From assembly GCA_032622095.1 (NCBI GenBank), contig CP136065.1, positions 38,786,732-38,850,731 of the forward strand: a DNA stretch of 64,000 nt, in the 5' to 3' direction. Both the position numbers and the translations under genes were made by a program. Shown piece by piece: positions 59,550-64,000 of this stretch. Position 1 is the first letter of the stretch. Every line of letters starts with the position of its first letter. The notes beneath the pieces were generated by a model that saw only the letters and a program-made list of their open reading frames with translations, was not told the DNA's origin and did no database searches. The DNA is from Siphonodentalium dalli (Eukaryota; Mollusca; Scaphopoda; Gadilida; Siphonodentaliidae).

Positions 59550-59780
59550 AATTAACGCTCCCAAATTACTATTTCCTGGCTTCGAGGTCAAAAATATTTG
59601 ATTCGAGTCGAGGAACCCACCATCGAAGTTCAGAGTGATCAGATATCGATTTTTGAAATCTATAATTTTTTTACCACGGATAATTATAGTGGCCCAGTAA
59701 CATGTTTTACGAGAAGACGGTCCCGGACCAAATTGCGGATGAAGATGGATAACTCTAAAAATCAAGTGACTCTGTTGTGT
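59550..59780. repeat. Dispersed repeat, copy 2
   Basis: ATTTGATTCGAGTCGAGGAA, GTGATCAGATATCGATTTTT and CGGACCAAATTGCGGAT match 24050-24220. Confidence 0.6.
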
Positions 59781-60194
59781 CAGATATTTGACAATAGTAT
59801 ATACCATTTAAAAGAGGAAGCTCCAAAACATTGTATTATCAACTTATTCGGTGTAATAAACTGTGAAAATGTTGTTGTTTTTGTTGAGAAACCGACGTGT
59901 GTTCTGTGCTCAAGTTTCATTATTTTCAATGGAATGTGAATAACTCTGTATATTAATATATAGTGTTATTCCCCTTCCATTGAAAATATTTTTTTAGTTT
60001 GAATTCTGTTGCATTCTTGGAGCCATAACGGGGGAAATGTTTATGTTATTTCAGCTAATTTCTATATCTCTATGGGGACCTTTTGATACAGACATTCCAA
60101 ATAGTGATGAATTATAGTATCTTAATCATATTTTATGGCATAGATTGTTATTAAAACCGTATATCAAGTCACTATAAAAAATAGATGGTGACTC

Positions 60195-60260
60195 GAAAAT
60201 TAAGTGGGCATTTAAAGATGCGGTGGGTATTGATTGCTGTTAAAATAGTCACATCGGTTA
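60195..60260. repeat. Fragment of the TTAAAGGCACG MITE family
   Basis: TTTAAAGATGCGGTGGGTAT then TGCTGTTAAAATAGTCACAT matches one end of that family only. Confidence 0.5.
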
Positions 60261-60365
60261 ATACCACCAGCTTGTGGTGTTTTTTTTATGTTGCTATGGT
60301 GTCGTTGGGTCTTTTTGCTTTAGCTATGGGGTTGGTTGGGCCCTGCTGGTTTATCTATGATAATA

Positions 60366-60560
60366 TAATACCCTGTGCCAATGCATTCTCTTATATATGC
60401 GAGTCGACCATATTTTACAATTATTTACAATTTTAATAATTATTTTTTATATATTCTTTAACAATTTTATAATTTTACCCATACAGAGCCCCAGACAAAC
60501 ATGAGCAGACGACACTCTTCTATATGCTTCCATGTATGTGTGGGTCTCCCCGCAGGGTTA
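60366..60560. mobile_element. Type II MITE fragment
   Basis: CCCTGTGCCAATGCATTCTC begins the cassette, which breaks at GAGTCGACCATATTTTAC. The interior ACAGAGCCCCAGACAAAC and GGGTCTCCCCGCAGGGTTAT matches 15780-15900. Both outer termini are missing. Confidence 0.75.
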
Positions 60561-60779
60561 TTCACACTTTAAGCTGTGAGCTTGTAGGTCTTTTTGATGT
60601 TGTCCTGAGCTTGTGGGTCTTTTTGATATTACTATGATGCCGGTGGGCTTGTTGCTTTAGCTATGGGGTTGGTGGGTCCGTGTGATTGATATTAGGTTTA
60701 ATTCAAGCATAATGCACTGATGATGCAATAACGTGATGTTGTTGATATTTCCTACTGAACATTGTTCTCTTCTTTTCAG

Positions 60780-60890
60780 AAAGTTTTGCTACGGGACAAT
60801 GGCGTATTGTATTAAAGGTCCAATGGGTCCTGTACTATATATCGACTGTTGCCGCTCCTGTCGTCTCGATGCTGTATTGGACTATGCGAG
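60780..60890 (+). CDS. Rolling stone-like protein, next internal exon
   Basis: The acceptor CTTTTCAG|AAAG and donor ATGCGAG|GTAACC bound 111 bases. Joined in phase to the exon at 58398, it reads ESFATGQWRIVLKVQWVLYY and ISTVAAPVVSMLYWTMRG. The W.L..I...AA..VS..YW pattern is the third membrane helix of rolling stone-like proteins. It ends in phase 1. The following exon, which should carry the conserved His/Asn membrane region, is not found before 64000. Confidence 0.78.
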
Positions 60891-60894
60891 GTAA

Positions 60895-61590
60895 CCATTA
60901 TTAACCCTTAATATACTGAATGGGATCTCCCAATCAGTTATATAGCTATACATTGGAATGGTATAATATTCATTTGGAGGGGTGTTAAGGTAATAAAAGC
61001 AGACGACAGACAGAAAAACAGATAATACAAGAGTAGAATAATTCATATTCATTGGTGGGAATTACTCGTCAATGAGTATTTTGTATAGAAATGGTTAATA
61101 GCTTAGATTCCAAAATCCGACGTTTGCATGGAGAATCTAGATACATTCCATTTCACCACCACATGACACACATAGTCCATGAACATACGACTTGGATAAT
61201 CAGAGCAAAGCTCTATTCTGAGCGATAGCTCTGTCATGCGCACAGACCAATCACACACCCTGTGTATTATGGTAATGGGATGGGATACCATCTTGGTATC
61301 TTGTTTGTGTAAGTTTTCAATTCTCATATTCATTAAACTGCTTCGTTTCAATATCATCTACGTGCAGATGTACGCTATGCCATGGTCCACAATAGTCCCG
61401 AGGTGTCAGATTCAACACTACTTTGTACAATGTTATGTGACCATCCAGCTATACACCAAGCGCAATTTGAATCACTGTGAATCAGTGATTTTGACGAAAG
61501 ATTTCAGATATTGACTCATGTTCTCTGAATTTGCTATCTAATTGGAATAGTAGGTATATCCTTCATGTAAGAATACACGAAACCACGCAT
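60895..61590. other. Downstream intron sequence, no further exon found
   Basis: No acceptor followed by a compatible rolling stone-like peptide was seen. The frame 61236-61514 is not recognised. Confidence 0.45.
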
Positions 61591-61597
61591 ATATGTG

Positions 61598-61890
61598 TTA
61601 GGGTTAGGGTTAGGGTCAGGACTAGGGTTAGGGTTATGGTTAGGGTTAGGGTTAGGGCTAGGGTTAGGGTTAGATTTAGGGTTAGGGCTAGGGTTAGGGC
61701 TATATGGTTAGAGTTAGAGTTAGGGTTAGGGCTAGGGTTAGGGTTAGACTTAGGGCTATGGTTAGGGTTGGGGCTACGGTTAGGGCTAGGGTTAGGGCTA
61801 GGGTTAGGGTTAGACTTAGGGCTATGGTTAGGGTTGGGGCTACGGTTAGGGCTAGGGTTAGGGCTATGGTTAGGGTTAGAGTTAGGTGGT
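61598..61890 (+). repeat. Interstitial telomere-like array (TTAGGG variants)
   Basis: Runs of GGGTTAGGGTTAGGG are mixed with CTAGGG, TTAGAC, TTAGAT and TATGGTTAGG variants. A longer unit (GACTTAGGGCTATGGTTAGG) occurs twice, so part of the array was duplicated. Frames giving RVRVRV and LGLGLG are repeat translation. Confidence 0.95.
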
Positions 61891-61892
61891 TA

Positions 61893-62550
61893 GTGTATTC
61901 TAATGTATTCTGGATTTTGGATAAGATATATTCTACCGATATACTGAATATGTGCTTCAGTCATAATGGGACATTTTATGGAACAATATAGACTATATAG
62001 TTTAAATTATTGGAATTTTCGAACCGAAATGCGACCTTTGTGAGTAATTACTACATGCTTTGTATATTCACTGTGTCGCCAGACATGGCTCAGATGGACC
62101 AGTCTGATAACATAGCACCGAAATGGCTAACTTCACTCTAACACACATGAGATTTGCCGTGACGCAAGCCCACTAACATCAAGCGTATAATTGTATAACT
62201 CGAGTTAGATTGAGCTCTCGGAAAGACGGTACGAAACACCTACGCGGAATTAGCTGCAACCTTTCAAATGTCAAATGTACCGCGCTGCGTTTGTAGTGCG
62301 TTACTTGACCTGACACGGGATGGCCTGTCTGTTTGATCATTGCAATCTTCTTCTTTGTTCACAGCGCGGTTTTTTTGGAAGGTCGAGCATAATACTACAT
62401 GACTAATCAAAGCACATCTTCCCAAAACCAGTAACAATTTAACAATTAAACGACGTTTAGTGTAAAATGCATCGTTCCCATGTATGTAGACGACGAAATG
62501 GATTGGTTTTATTGGTGGAGAAAAGACCACACGCTTGTAACTTGCGACAG
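61893..62550. other. No gene recognised
   Basis: The - frame 62264-62530 is not recognised. Confidence 0.4.
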
Positions 62551-62552
62551 TC

Positions 62553-62870
62553 TAAAGCCGCTTTCACACATGTCCGTTTCTCCGATGCGTTTCCTTGCGT
62601 TTCTAATATTTTAACGCATCCTTAAAACGCATCGATCAAAACAGTGATAATATCACTGGGTCTTTCACACATGTGCGTTTGCCGGATGCGTTTCTTTTTT
62701 TTCAAGTCTCGGACTTGAAATGCTGCGTTTCGCCTGCGTTTCTAAAAAAGCATACACAAGCATGTGTGGATAGCTTCACTATTTCGACCGATGCGTTTTC
62801 CGGATGCGTTAAAATATTAGAAACGCAAGGAAACGCATCCGAGAAACGGACATGTGTGAAAGCGGCTTTA
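62553..62870. mobile_element. TA-flanked foldback MITE
   Basis: TAAAGCCGCTTTCACACATG at the left and CATGTGTGAAAGCGGCTTTA at the right are exact complements. The arms continue through GTTTCTAATATTTTAACGCA and its complement for about 75 bp. TA on each side could be a Tc1/mariner-type duplication. A second, inner repeat of TTTCACACATGTGCGTTTG lies at 62662. No transposase. Confidence 0.85.
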
Positions 62871-63702
62871 ATGCGATATGCCCCTCTTCGATATAGGGCT
62901 ATAACGCACCTGCACTTGGAAACATATACATGTACCGCCAGTATTTCAGGATCTTATAGCATCACACCGGTGTAGTTTTTCTCAGTCATTGTCGATGCCC
63001 GCTAATCAACTGAGCACGTTGCCGAAAATTTTTGTGTGATAGTAATGACGTTATGTGACCTTATGCCGATTCATGCGATTGAATATTCCAGCATGGATTA
63101 TCCAGTCTGGCTCGTTAATGTTAATGGACTAGGTATTGGCTTTCTTTTACCTACTGATGGTAATCAATAACTGATTGTTTATACAGAAGCGGCTGGACCA
63201 TCGGAGCTGACATTGTGTACATATGGGTAATTTGACCCGGGAATGTTATTAGATAGGTCCTGTTGACATCAGATGTCTCCATAACATATGGTTTCTCGAC
63301 CGCGTACTCAATAAGCAAAATTATTATACACATTGAGTTCACAGTTCTGTTTTTTAATTGGACGAAGCGTGATAAAATGTCAGAGAGTAGTTTTGACCAT
63401 TACCCGCCCGCTGACGTCACGAGGCGTGAGGCGGCAGTTGTGTCATATAAAATGCAACACGCATTGACTGCCTTTGGTGGCATAGCGAAAGCTATTTTCC
63501 CACGACTTCTGAACAGCACTCAGCACTATTGACGCCAGCCTGCGTGCTGCTTGCCGTTCAAAGGACCACCCCGGATAGAGTATATACTCTACGAACATAG
63601 CTTCAGTTACTATACAAAGAGCGAGCTGATTTCATCTTCACACTGATATGTTGATACGTATTATCGTAAAACCCTGGTACAATACGCGCAACATTTCTCT
63701 GT
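62871..63702. other. No gene recognised
   Basis: The frame 63263-63532 shows no known domain. Confidence 0.4.
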
Positions 63703-63706
63703 TTAT

Positions 63707-64000
63707 CCCTTTCGTGACTGGCGCTTCCTGAATTTTTCCGAAAACCCTGTGCCAAGGCATTCTCTTATATATGCGAGTCGACCATAGGTCGCCTCGCATA
63801 TATTAGATAATGCATTTGCCTAATAAATTTTATATTATTTTTTATAATGAAAAATGATTTTTTTTAGCAAATTGTTAAAGACTGTAAGAAAAAATTATAA
63901 AAAATGATAAGAAGTATCAAAGAATGTAAGAAACATTGATAAACAAATTGTTAGGGGATGCATTCTCTTATATATGGGAGGCGACCTATGGTCGACTCGC
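63707..64000. mobile_element. Type III-like MITE with cassette, cut by the window edge
   Basis: TTAT|CCCTTTCGTGACTGGCGC is followed by TTCCGAAAACCCTGTGCCAA and the first palindrome (63751-63818). An AT-rich spacer and the start of the second palindrome follow, running off the edge at GGTCGACTCGC. Confidence 0.75.

Larger units (their letters stand above)
58612..60779 (+). other. Intron of the rolling stone-like gene
   Basis: GT at 58612 and AG at 60778-60779 (TTCTCTTCTTTTCAG). It contains a hairpin, a dispersed repeat and a type II MITE fragment. The open frame 59598-59939 is repeat-derived. Confidence 0.75.

Noticed and set aside
61531-61991. Arg-Val and Leu-Gly repeat frames of up to 120 codons
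   Set aside because: Translation of the telomere-like array.

Overview
The window looks like AT-rich, intron- and repeat-dominated animal DNA. The clues are metazoan non-LTR retrotransposons, TTAA-flanked and hAT-like non-autonomous DNA elements, tRNA-derived SINE traces, interstitial TTAGGG arrays, canonical GT/AG splice sites and one recognisable animal gene. A marine invertebrate, perhaps a lophotrochozoan such as a mollusc, fits best; this is an inference from repeat style and is not proven. There is no bacterial gene organisation and no CRISPR array.

The only host gene I can name is a rolling stone-like multi-pass membrane protein on the + strand. Two internal exons are clear (58398-58611 and 60780-60890, phases compatible). 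A candidate first coding exon lies far upstream (41341-41388); its spliced product would read ...FSQ|WTNNP..., which fits the family's conserved SQW. The last exons would lie beyond the right edge. A second short ATG-plus-donor exon candidate sits at 34873-34932, and an unrecognised open reading frame interrupted by a MITE lies at 27305-28125 on the - strand.

Region by region: 1-2.9 kb is repeat debris plus a 530-bp MITE. 2.9-7.2 kb is a giant inverted repeat whose loop is a degenerate minisatellite. 8.3-10 kb is a TTAA-flanked MITE carrying a 5'-truncated LINE with a clean 12-bp target duplication. 10.7-13.8 kb has decayed LINE ends and a tandem duplication with an exploded TA/GA microsatellite. 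14-24 kb is a mosaic of MITEs, hairpins and decayed LINE reverse transcriptase. 25.9-38.3 kb has more MITEs, hAT-like elements and hairpins. 40.8-44.7 kb has LINE fragments, the candidate first exon and a duplicated segment with a MITE in one copy only. 46-51 kb holds long hairpins, a 34-bp minisatellite and MITEs. 54.2-56.4 kb is a 33-bp minisatellite open on both strands. 57-64 kb holds the rolling stone exons, a telomere-like array, a TA-flanked foldback and further MITEs.

Two observations stand out. First, one palindromic cassette (about 69-bp dyads with ends CCCTGTGCCAATGCATT and its complement) sits inside at least three MITE types with unrelated outer termini. Second, a set of near-perfect long hairpins has mostly unrelated arms but similar GC-rich spacers ending in GCGAG/GAGTCC-like sequence.
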